Part shown: piece after piece, positions 47,477 through 54,414 of the stretch | Layout of the letters: every line of letters begins with the position of its first letter | How positions within the stretch are numbered: the first letter of the stretch is position 1 | Origin: Lachnospiraceae bacterium | GTDB lineage: Bacteria; Bacillota; Clostridia; Lachnospirales; Lachnospiraceae | Direction of reading: 5' to 3' | NCBI GenBank assembly: GCA_017418645.1 | Contig: JAFOND010000194.1 | Coordinates: forward strand, 1-54,414 | Length of the DNA stretch: 54,414 nt | Made by a program: the position numbers and the translations under genes | The notes under the pieces: model-generated | Database searches by the model: none | Told to the model about the DNA's origin: nothing | Seen by the model: only the letters and a program-made list of their open reading frames with translations

Positions 47477-48871
47477 ATGGAACTTACAAACATCAGAACT
47501 CTTTACAGGAACAAAGAAGAGTTCGGAGGAAAAGATGTAACCGTCGGAGGATGGGTACGCTCAATAAGAGATTCCAAAACATTCGGATTTCTTGTAATGA
47601 GTGACGGAACTTTTTTTGAAACATTACAGGTGGTATTTGATGCCGATAAGATAAATAATTTTGATGAAGTTGCGCACCTTAACGTTGGAGCGGCAGTGAT
47701 AGTAACGGGTGAGCTTATTCTTACACCGGAGGCTAAGCAGCCCTTCGAGATACACGCAAAGGAAGTGCAGATCGAAGGAACGTCGACACCGGATTATCCG
47801 ATCCAGCCGAAGCGCCATACAATGGAATATCTTCGTACGGTATCTCACTTAAGACCGAGAACCAATACTTTCCAGGCAGTATTTCGCGTTCGCTCCCTTG
47901 CGGCATATGCGATTCATAAATTCTTCCAGGAAAGAGATTTTGTATATGTACATACACCAATAATCACGGGATCCGATGCAGAGGGCGCGGGAGAGATGTT
48001 CCGTGTTACAACCCTTGACCCCATGGCAATTCCCATGACGGAAGAAGGTACGGTTGATTACTCAAAAGACTTCTTCGGAAAGTCCGCAAACCTTACGGTT
48101 TCCGGTCAGTTAAACGGAGAGACTTTTGCATGCGCATTTAAGAACATCTATACATTCGGTCCCACGTTCCGCGCCGAGAATTCCAATACAACGCGTCATG
48201 CTGCAGAGTTTTGGATGATAGAGCCGGAGATGGCATTCTGCGATCTTGAGGGCGATATGGACATTGCGGAAGCAATGCTTAAATACATTATAAATTACGT
48301 CCTTGAAAACGCTCCGGAAGAGATAGATTTCTTTAACTCCTTTGTTGATAAGGGCTTAAAGGAAAGACTGCAGCATGTTGCATCATCCGAATTCGGAAGA
48401 ATGACATATACGGATGCCATCGCAGAACTTGAAAAGCATAACGATTCATTTGAGTATCCGGTGCATTGGGGCTCCGATCTTCAGACAGAGCACGAAAGAT
48501 TCTTAACGGAACAGATTTTTAAGCGCCCGGTATTCGTAACGGATTATCCGAAGGAAATTAAGGCGTTTTACATGAAGCTGAATCCGGACGGAAAGACGGT
48601 TGCCGCAATGGATTGCCTTGTACCGGGAATCGGAGAGATAATCGGAGGCTCACAGAGAGAGGAAGATTACAATATATTAAAGAACCGTATAGAGGAACTC
48701 GGCATGGACGAAAGCACATACGACTTCTATATGGACCTCAGAAAGTACGGAACAAACCGCCATGCCGGCTTCGGACTCGGATTTGAACGCGCGGTTATGT
48801 ACCTTACGGGTATGGGTAACATCCGCGACGTTATCCCCTTCCCCCGTACCGTTGGTAACTGCGAACTGTAG
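47477..48871 (+). CDS. asnS: Asparaginyl-tRNA synthetase
   Basis: 464 residues, class II. An OB anticodon domain (about 1-110) is followed by the catalytic core with motif 2 [20 protein letters not shown] and motif 3 [13 protein letters not shown]. The residues distinguish it from aspartyl enzymes. CACGGAGGAAAG precedes the start. It lies just upstream of asnA. Confidence 0.95.
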   Translation: MELTNIRTLYRNKEEFGGKDVTVGGWVRSIRDSKTFGFLVMSDGTFFETLQVVFDADKINNFDEVAHLNVGAAVIVTGELILTPEAKQPFEIHAKEVQIEGTSTPDYPIQPKRHTMEYLRTVSHLRPRTNTFQAVFRVRSLAAYAIHKFFQERDFVYVHTPIITGSDAEGAGEMFRVTTLDPMAIPMTEEGTVDYSKDFFGKSANLTVSGQLNGETFACAFKNIYTFGPTFRAENSNTTRHAAEFWMIEPEMAFCDLEGDMDIAEAMLKYIINYVLENAPEEIDFFNSFVDKGLKERLQHVASSEFGRMTYTDAIAELEKHNDSFEYPVHWGSDLQTEHERFLTEQIFKRPVFVTDYPKEIKAFYMKLNPDGKTVAAMDCLVPGIGEIIGGSQREEDYNILKNRIEELGMDESTYDFYMDLRKYGTNRHAGFGLGFERAVMYLTGMGNIRDVIPFPRTVGNCEL

Positions 48872-48972
48872 GATACGTTAATATAGCATACCGCTACGTT
48901 TTTTGCGGAGCGGGAGCGTCACTCGTGAAGATATATACCGTCTCATGCGGTGGTAATTAAAGGAGCAAAAAA

Positions 48973-49983
48973 ATGAGCAAGATCAACATCCCGGACGGGT
49001 ATAAACCCGCTCTTAATTTAAAGGATACACAGATTGCAATAAAGCGCGTTAAGGATTTCTTCCAGGAGCAGCTTGCGACGCAGCTTAATCTGCATCGTGT
49101 TTCCGCACCGCTCTTTGTTGCACCGGAATCCGGACTTAACGATAACTTAAACGGTATCGAGCGTCCGGTTGCTTTCGGCATAAAAGAGCAGGAAGACAAG
49201 GAAGTGGAGGTTGTCCAGTCCCTTGCAAAATGGAAGAGAATGGCCCTCGGCCGTTACGGATTTAAAGTCGGCGAAGGTCTTTATACGGATATGAACGCTA
49301 TCCGCCGCGATGAAGATACGGATAACATTCATTCGATATACGTTGACCAGTGGGACTGGGAGAAAGTAATAACAAAGGAAACACGTACGGAGGAAACTCT
49401 TCGCGAAACGGTAAAGGCGGTATATGAAGCACTTCGGGTAACGGAAAAATTCGTTTCGAATAAGTATGATTACGTTGAATGTTTCCTTCCGGAAACAATA
49501 TTCTTCATAACATCACAGGAACTTGAAGATAAGTATCCGGATCTTACGCCGAAGCAAAGAGAATACGAGATAACAAAACTTCACGGAGCGGTATTTATTG
49601 AACAGATCGGCGGAAAGATGAAGTCCGGAGAAAAGCATGACGGACGTTCACCGGACTATGATGACTGGAAGCTTAATGGGGACATCCTTGTTTATTATCC
49701 CGTGACGGATATTGCGCTCGAGCTTTCGTCAATGGGAATAAGAGTCGATAAGGACGCGCTTACCGAACAGTTAAAGGAAGCGGGATGTGAAGAAAGAGCA
49801 AACCTTCCTTTCCAGAAATCCATACTTGAAGAAAAAGTTCCTTTTACCATCGGCGGCGGAATCGGTCAGTCAAGAATCTGTATGTTCTTCTTAAGAAAGG
49901 CACATATCGGTGAAGTTCAGGTTTCGGTATGGCCGCAGGAAGAAATCGATTTTGCAGCTGAAAAAGGGGTTATCATATTATGA
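48973..49983 (+). CDS. asnA: Aspartate-ammonia ligase (asparagine synthetase A)
   Basis: 336 residues, related to class II tRNA synthetases. [19 protein letters not shown] and [13 protein letters not shown] are typical. It makes asparagine from aspartate and ammonia with ATP. Paired with asnS, it supplies and charges asparagine. The 100 bases before it carry short CCGCT/AGCGG and ACCG/CGGT hairpins but no T-box signature. It overlaps yerC by four bases. Confidence 0.95.
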   Translation: MSKINIPDGYKPALNLKDTQIAIKRVKDFFQEQLATQLNLHRVSAPLFVAPESGLNDNLNGIERPVAFGIKEQEDKEVEVVQSLAKWKRMALGRYGFKVGEGLYTDMNAIRRDEDTDNIHSIYVDQWDWEKVITKETRTEETLRETVKAVYEALRVTEKFVSNKYDYVECFLPETIFFITSQELEDKYPDLTPKQREYEITKLHGAVFIEQIGGKMKSGEKHDGRSPDYDDWKLNGDILVYYPVTDIALELSSMGIRVDKDALTEQLKEAGCEERANLPFQKSILEEKVPFTIGGGIGQSRICMFFLRKAHIGEVQVSVWPQEEIDFAAEKGVIIL

Positions 49984-50270
49984 ATAAAAATACACACGGA
50001 AAATACACGGACTTTTTAATGGATGCGATCGTAACTCTTAACACAAGAGAAGAAGCATACAAGTTTTTCGGTGATATCTGCACCGTAAACGAACTTGATT
50101 CTCTTGCACAGAGACTTTCCGTTTCCGCCATGCTTCGCGAAGATAAAACATATCATGACATAGCAAAGGAAACCGGAGCATCCACGGCAACCATAAGCCG
50201 TGTGAACAGATCCATGAGTCAGGGAGACGGCGGCTATGATATCGTCCTTGACAGGCTGGGAAAGAAATAG
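49980..50270 (+). CDS. YerC/YecD-family TrpR-like regulator
   Basis: 96 residues with a TrpR-superfamily [19 protein letters not shown], then the recognition helix region [14 protein letters not shown]. Small helical repressors of this family sit next to pcrA in several Firmicutes, as here; their targets are poorly known. Its start overlaps the asnA stop (ATGA) and its stop abuts the pcrA ATG. Confidence 0.9.
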   Translation: MNKNTHGKYTDFLMDAIVTLNTREEAYKFFGDICTVNELDSLAQRLSVSAMLREDKTYHDIAKETGASTATISRVNRSMSQGDGGYDIVLDRLGKK

Positions 50271-52487
50271 ATGACGGATATTTTTGAAGGCTTAAACGAA
50301 GAACAGAAAAAAGGAGTTCTTGCAACCGAAGGACCGGTTCTCATACTTGCCGGCGCAGGGTCGGGTAAGACCAGAGTCTTAACCCACAGGGTAGCTTATC
50401 TTATACAAAAAGGAATATCGCCCTATAACATAATGGCGATAACCTTTACAAACAAGGCTGCGGGCGAGATGCGGGAACGTATCGACAATATGGTGGAATT
50501 CGGATCGGAAGCGATCTGGGTTGCCACCTTTCATTCGTCGTGCGTTCGTATCTTAAGACGTTTTGCGGATCATATCGGATATAAAACAAACTTTGTAATA
50601 TATGATGCCGATGATTCGAAAACATTGATGAAACATGTTCTTAAAAAACTCGAGATCGATGAAAAAAGATACAGTCCCAAGATGTTCTTAAATGCCATAT
50701 CAAACGCAAAGAACGAACTAATGGATCCGGAGACATTCCTGCAGGGAGCTATGGGGGACTTTAACGAGGAGAAAAAAGGCCAGGTTTACCGCGAATATCA
50801 GGAACAGCTCCGTTCAAACAACGCATTTGATTTTGACGATCTTATTATGAAAACCGTGGAACTTTTTAAGCGCGACGGCGAAGTTTTAAAATACTATCAG
50901 GAAAAGTTTCATTATGTAATGGTGGACGAATATCAGGATACAAACACGGCTCAGTTTGAACTTGTGCGCCTTTTGTCCGGAGGCAGGAGAAATCTCTGCG
51001 TTGTGGGTGATGACGATCAGTCCATATATAAATTCCGCGGAGCTAATATCTATAATATCTTAAATTTTGAAATGCATTATCCGGATGCAACGGTAATAAA
51101 ACTCGAGCAGAATTATCGCTCTACAAAGAAGATACTTGCTGCCGCGAACGATGTGATAAGAAACAACAACGGCAGAAAAGAAAAGACACTCTGGACGGAA
51201 AACGACGAGGGCGAACCCATAAGTTTAAGACAGTTTGAGAGCGCCTTTGAAGAAGCGGAATTCGTTGTTGACGACATCGAAAGAAAGGCCCGCAAAAACG
51301 AGTTTTCCTTCGGACAGAGCGCGGTTCTTTACAGGACCAATGCGCAGTCGAGACTTTTGGAAGAATGCTTCATAAGAGAGAACGTTCCCTACAGGATCGT
51401 GGGCGGCGTTAACTTTTACTCAAGAAAAGAAATCAAGGATGTGCTTGCATATCTTAAGACAATAGATAACGCGGTGGATGATATCGCCGTGCAGCGTATC
51501 ATAAACGTACCGAAAAGAAGCATAGGGCAGACAACTGTGAACAAAGCCGTAATGTATGCGGATTCATGCGGCATAAGTTTTTATGACGCGATATGCGACG
51601 CGGAGAACATTCCCGGAATTGGAAGCGCCGCAAACAAACTGAAAGGATTTGTGCTCCTGATACAGTCTTTTCAATCCTTCCTTCGCGAAGGAAAAACCGT
51701 TCCCGAACTCGTAAAGGAAGTTATCGAGCAAACAGGATATGTTAATGAACTGAGACTCGAAGGAACGGACGAGGCAAAGGGAAGAATAGAAAACATAGAA
51801 GAACTTGTGAGCAAGGCGGCAACATATCAAAATGATGCCGAGGAACCCACACTTTCCGGATTCCTTGAGGAAGTTGCGCTTGTTGCGGATATAGATACGC
51901 TGGATACGAGTCTTGAGCGTGTTACGCTGATGACGCTTCATTCCGCGAAGGGACTGGAGTTTCCGAATGTATATATTACGGGCATGGAAGACGGACTTTT
52001 CCCGAACGAGATGTGCATGATGGATGAAAGTGAGATGGAAGAGGAAAGACGTCTCTGTTATGTGGGCATCACAAGGGCAAAAGAACACCTTACCCTTACG
52101 TCATCAAGGATGAGGATGATCCGCGGAGAGACAAGGTTTAATAACATTTCATGTTTCGTCAGGGAGATAGACGAAAAAAACATCAAGGGAGATACATACA
52201 TTCCGAAAAAGAAACCTCTTGTCGATCCTTTTGATGCGCCGCCGGCAAAAGAATCTCCGAATGCCGAGCTGTTCAAACGCGCGAAACCGAAGAATTTCGG
52301 GACAAAGATAGAAAAGAATCCTTTGGATTATTCGGAAGGCGACCGGGTAAAACATGCAAAATTCGGGGAAGGAACCGTTGCAATGATAAACGACGGCGGA
52401 AGAGATTACGAGGTTACCGTGGATTTTGATTCCGCGGGAACAAAAAAGATGTTTGCATCATTTGCAAGGCTTGTTAAACTTAATTGA
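50271..52487 (+). CDS. pcrA: ATP-dependent DNA helicase PcrA
   Basis: 738 residues, superfamily 1A. Walker A GAGSGKT is at 28-34; later motifs are VDEYQDTN, GDDDQSIYKFRGA, QNYRST and VTLMTLHSAKGLEFPNV. The C-terminal KFGEGTVAMI segment is the Tudor-like RNA-polymerase-binding region. It acts in repair, replication restart and transcription-coupled processes. Confidence 0.96.
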   Translation: MTDIFEGLNEEQKKGVLATEGPVLILAGAGSGKTRVLTHRVAYLIQKGISPYNIMAITFTNKAAGEMRERIDNMVEFGSEAIWVATFHSSCVRILRRFADHIGYKTNFVIYDADDSKTLMKHVLKKLEIDEKRYSPKMFLNAISNAKNELMDPETFLQGAMGDFNEEKKGQVYREYQEQLRSNNAFDFDDLIMKTVELFKRDGEVLKYYQEKFHYVMVDEYQDTNTAQFELVRLLSGGRRNLCVVGDDDQSIYKFRGANIYNILNFEMHYPDATVIKLEQNYRSTKKILAAANDVIRNNNGRKEKTLWTENDEGEPISLRQFESAFEEAEFVVDDIERKARKNEFSFGQSAVLYRTNAQSRLLEECFIRENVPYRIVGGVNFYSRKEIKDVLAYLKTIDNAVDDIAVQRIINVPKRSIGQTTVNKAVMYADSCGISFYDAICDAENIPGIGSAANKLKGFVLLIQSFQSFLREGKTVPELVKEVIEQTGYVNELRLEGTDEAKGRIENIEELVSKAATYQNDAEEPTLSGFLEEVALVADIDTLDTSLERVTLMTLHSAKGLEFPNVYITGMEDGLFPNEMCMMDESEMEEERRLCYVGITRAKEHLTLTSSRMRMIRGETRFNNISCFVREIDEKNIKGDTYIPKKKPLVDPFDAPPAKESPNAELFKRAKPKNFGTKIEKNPLDYSEGDRVKHAKFGEGTVAMINDGGRDYEVTVDFDSAGTKKMFASFARLVKLN

Positions 52488-52499
52488 ATGTGCTATAGT
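52471..52499 (+). promoter_or_regulatory. Promoter inside the pcrA end
   Basis: TTGTTA (52471-52476), a 17-base spacer and TATAGT (52494-52499) with an extended TGC. It would drive the 54-residue gene and rlmD. Confidence 0.65.
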
Positions 52500-52542
52500 A
52501 ATTAATCATCATGTAATTTAATAAACGGGGAGGAAATATAAA

Positions 52543-52707
52543 ATGAAAAAGACAGTAAAAAGAATCATCGCAATCGTTCTCTGTGTTGCTGCAATAGCAG
52601 GTATCGCTTATGCGCTTTATCGCTATTTCAAGCCGGATTATGATGATGACTTCATCGATGAATTCGATGACGATTTCGACGATGAGTTCGAGGACGAGTC
52701 ACTTTGA
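52543..52707 (+). CDS. 54-residue single-pass membrane protein with acidic tail
   Basis: ATG 52543 follows GGGGAGGAAATATAAA. The peptide begins MKKTVKRIIAIVLCVAAIAG with a helix at about 7-27. It ends in a run of Asp, Glu and Phe residues with hardly any positive charge. It is too short for most gene callers, but the ribosome binding site, own promoter and coupling to rlmD (the TGA overlaps the TTG start) support it. It may bind cations or a membrane partner; the function is unknown. Confidence 0.75.
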   Translation: MKKTVKRIIAIVLCVAAIAGIAYALYRYFKPDYDDDFIDEFDDDFDDEFEDESL

Positions 52708-54233
52708 GCCTGAAAAAAGGTGATATTGTTACCGGAGAAGTTATAAGACTGGATTTTCCGAATAAGGGGATCGTGGAAACGAATGAGGGAGACAGGCTTA
52801 CCGTAAAAAACGTTCTTCCGGGACAGGAAATCCTTTGCAGGGTCAAAAAAACAAGAAAAAACAGGGAAGAAGGAACGCCGCTTGAAACAACGCGGCGTTC
52901 TTTTGTTGAGAAAAACCAAGATCCCTGCGCGCATTTCGGAATATGCGGAAGCTGCCTTTATCAGTCTCTTTTGTATGAGGACGAACTGAAGATAAAAGAG
53001 GAACAGTTAAAACGCCTCTTTATCCCGGTGATCGGAGAAGAGGATTTTAACAGCGCCTATGACGGATTTACGGGAAGTCCCGAAAGATGCGGATACAGAA
53101 ATAAGATGGAGTTTTCCTTCGGTGACGAAGAAAAAGGCGGGCCCCTTACTCTTGGAATGCATAAAAGAGGTTCTTTTTACGATATCGTCACGGTATCGGA
53201 CTGCAGGATCATCGATCCCGATATGAGAAAGATCCTGCTTTGCACCCTTTCTTATTTTTCTGAGAGAAATGTGACATATCGCCATAAATCCACACAGGAA
53301 GGATATTTAAGACACCTTCTTTTACGTCGTGCGGTAAATTCCAAAGAAATCCTTATGGATCTTGTTACCGTAAGTGATTTTTCAACCGCATATAAAACGG
53401 ATGCCACGGAAAAAACCGATGAGGCAACTCTTTTAAACGGATGGAAAGAGGAGATTCTGACTCTTGATCTTGAAGGAAGTATAAAAGGAATTCTGCATAC
53501 GAAAAACGACAGCATCGCGGACGTTATAAAGGACGATGGGACGGATGTGCTTTACGGGGAAGATTTCTTCTATGAAGAACTGTCCGGACTTAAGTTTAAA
53601 ATAACTCCGTTTTCGTTTTTCCAAACAAATTCTCTCGGCGCGGAAGTATTATATAAGAAGGCGGGCGAATACCTCATCGAGAGCCTTCCCCTTGAGGGGG
53701 CTACTAATGAGGTGGTCTTATACGATCTTTATTCCGGTACCGGTACCATCGCGCAGATGATGTCTCCCTATTGCAAAAAAGTGGTAGGGGTGGAGATCGT
53801 TCCGGAAGCCGTTGAGGCGGCAAAAGAGAATGCCGGTCTTAACGGTCTTTCAAACTGTTCCTTCATTGCAGGGGACGTTCTTAAAGTTCTTGATGACATA
53901 AACGATACCCATGAAAAACCTGACGCCATAATACTTGATCCGCCCCGTGACGGAGTTCATCCCAAGGCACTTCCCAAAATACTCTCATACGGTGTAGAAA
54001 ATCTTATCTATATATCATGTAAACCCACAAGTCTTGTTCGTGATCTTCCCGTATTATTTGAAGCGGGCTATAAGGTGAAAAAGATCTGTGGCGTGGACAT
54101 GTTTCCTTTTACATCAGGGTTCGAAAGCTGCGTGCTTTTGCAGAGGGTGAGCAACACCCGTCCGAAAGCCATTACTCTGGATGTTGAAATGGAGGATTAT
54201 TACAGAATAAAAGGGGACAGGACGAATGATTGA
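52704..54233 (+). CDS. rlmD: 23S rRNA (uracil-C5)-methyltransferase, RlmD/RumA family
   Basis: 509 residues, read from TTG 52704, which overlaps the preceding TGA (TTGA). A TRAM domain (about 2-60) is followed by an iron-sulfur site with CAHFGICGSC and a later Cys in SDCRI. The methyltransferase domain has DLYSGTGT and the nucleophile Cys439 in YISCKP, after DPPRDG. It methylates U1939 or the related U747 of 23S rRNA. No ATG near this start is better; the start is coupled. Confidence 0.9.
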   Translation: MSLKKGDIVTGEVIRLDFPNKGIVETNEGDRLTVKNVLPGQEILCRVKKTRKNREEGTPLETTRRSFVEKNQDPCAHFGICGSCLYQSLLYEDELKIKEEQLKRLFIPVIGEEDFNSAYDGFTGSPERCGYRNKMEFSFGDEEKGGPLTLGMHKRGSFYDIVTVSDCRIIDPDMRKILLCTLSYFSERNVTYRHKSTQEGYLRHLLLRRAVNSKEILMDLVTVSDFSTAYKTDATEKTDEATLLNGWKEEILTLDLEGSIKGILHTKNDSIADVIKDDGTDVLYGEDFFYEELSGLKFKITPFSFFQTNSLGAEVLYKKAGEYLIESLPLEGATNEVVLYDLYSGTGTIAQMMSPYCKKVVGVEIVPEAVEAAKENAGLNGLSNCSFIAGDVLKVLDDINDTHEKPDAIILDPPRDGVHPKALPKILSYGVENLIYISCKPTSLVRDLPVLFEAGYKVKKICGVDMFPFTSGFESCVLLQRVSNTRPKAITLDVEMEDYYRIKGDRTND

Positions 54234-54414
54234 AAGTAAAACTATAATCGATATGGAGAAGACCGGAAACAACCTCCGAAAATATGCATATGAGAATGGA
54301 TATAGCGTAAAGGATATTCAACAGTATCTTGGATTGTCATGCCCGCAACCGGTATACAGATGGTTTAAAGGTGCTATACTTCCGTCTGTGGATAATCTGT
54401 TTAGGCTTAGTGAA
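54226..54414 (+). CDS. XRE-type helix-turn-helix regulator, 5' part (cut by window end)
   Basis: ATG 54226 overlaps the rlmD end by eight bases. The 63 visible residues read like a Cro/CI HTH: an N-terminal helix with NLRKYAYENGYSVKDI, then LGLSCPQPVYRWFKGAILP and SVDNLFRLSE. It binds DNA; partners cannot be judged from the fragment. Confidence 0.8.
   Translation, partial: MIESKTIIDMEKTGNNLRKYAYENGYSVKDIQQYLGLSCPQPVYRWFKGAILPSVDNLFRLSE

Noticed and set aside
48872..48972. Possible T-box or riboswitch before asnA
   Set aside because: Only short stems are present and the conserved T-box sequence (AGGGTGGNACCGCG) is missing; the space is too short.

Overview
The window reads as a chromosomal core segment of a low-to-mid GC Firmicute, most likely a Lachnospiraceae member (Butyrivibrio/Roseburia-like; this is an inference from gene families and order, not a database match). 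Supporting signs are a PASTA-domain kinase followed by rsgA and rpe, VanW-family and YkuD cell-wall proteins, DUF4317, DUF1934, YwlG/UPF0340, XpaC-like, RNase Y, YerC next to PcrA, and HrcA/CIRCE heat-shock control. I see no phage, insertion sequence, CRISPR array or rRNA. Genes are densely packed and mostly on the + strand, often with 1-20 base overlaps.

Layout: 1-2633 is the end of a Ser/Thr kinase gene, rsgA and rpe. 2659-6282 holds a terminator/promoter pair, a VanW-type envelope protein, an Ala-rich SH3 protein and rluF. 6334-13484 is ligA, a large cyclic-nucleotide-domain protein and a membrane cluster (PrsW protease, two unknown membrane proteins, a DUF6765 protein). 13518-14270 is a heat-shock hsp20 unit with a perfect CIRCE operator and a structured leader. 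14285-18565 is an arginine operon (argG, argC, a 52-codon gene, a GNAT gene, argJ) ending in a terminator shared with four convergent tRNA genes (Arg, His, Gln, Lys; minus strand, 18567-18973) that have their own strong promoter. 19046-27808 carries a small export protein, a CPBP protease, a diguanylate cyclase, dnaE, pfkA, a SpoU methyltransferase and a small alarmone synthetase. 27884-32673 has an unknown 199-residue protein, ispE, DUF1934, argB, argD and an XpaC-like gene. 32678-36925 has rny, a NUDIX hydrolase, a soluble chemoreceptor-like coiled-coil protein and a lipase-like hydrolase. 36933-38064 is a minus-strand membrane protein divergent from nadE. 38098-44892 holds nadE, an L,D-transpeptidase, hisC, a membrane GGDEF protein and a MIF-like protein. 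44906-47370 has an ECF S component, ywlG and a minus-strand DUF4317 gene. 47389-54414 holds asnS, asnA, yerC, pcrA, a 54-residue membrane peptide, rlmD and the start of an XRE-type regulator.

Arginine synthesis is split into two loci (argG-argC-argJ and argB-argD). asnS and asnA sit together, linking asparagine synthesis and charging. The most interesting unexplained signals are regulatory. One is a 12-bp palindrome that recurs inside the candidate promoters of both argG and asnS. Others are a CIRCE-controlled hsp20 with direct repeats upstream and a multi-hairpin leader, an 11-bp inverted repeat bracketing the ywlG promoter whose second arm contains the ribosome binding site, two candidate leaderless mRNAs, and a 5'-terminal hairpin on the RNase Y message. 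Among proteins, the DUF6765/PrsW membrane cluster and the cytosolic chemoreceptor-like protein are the least understood.
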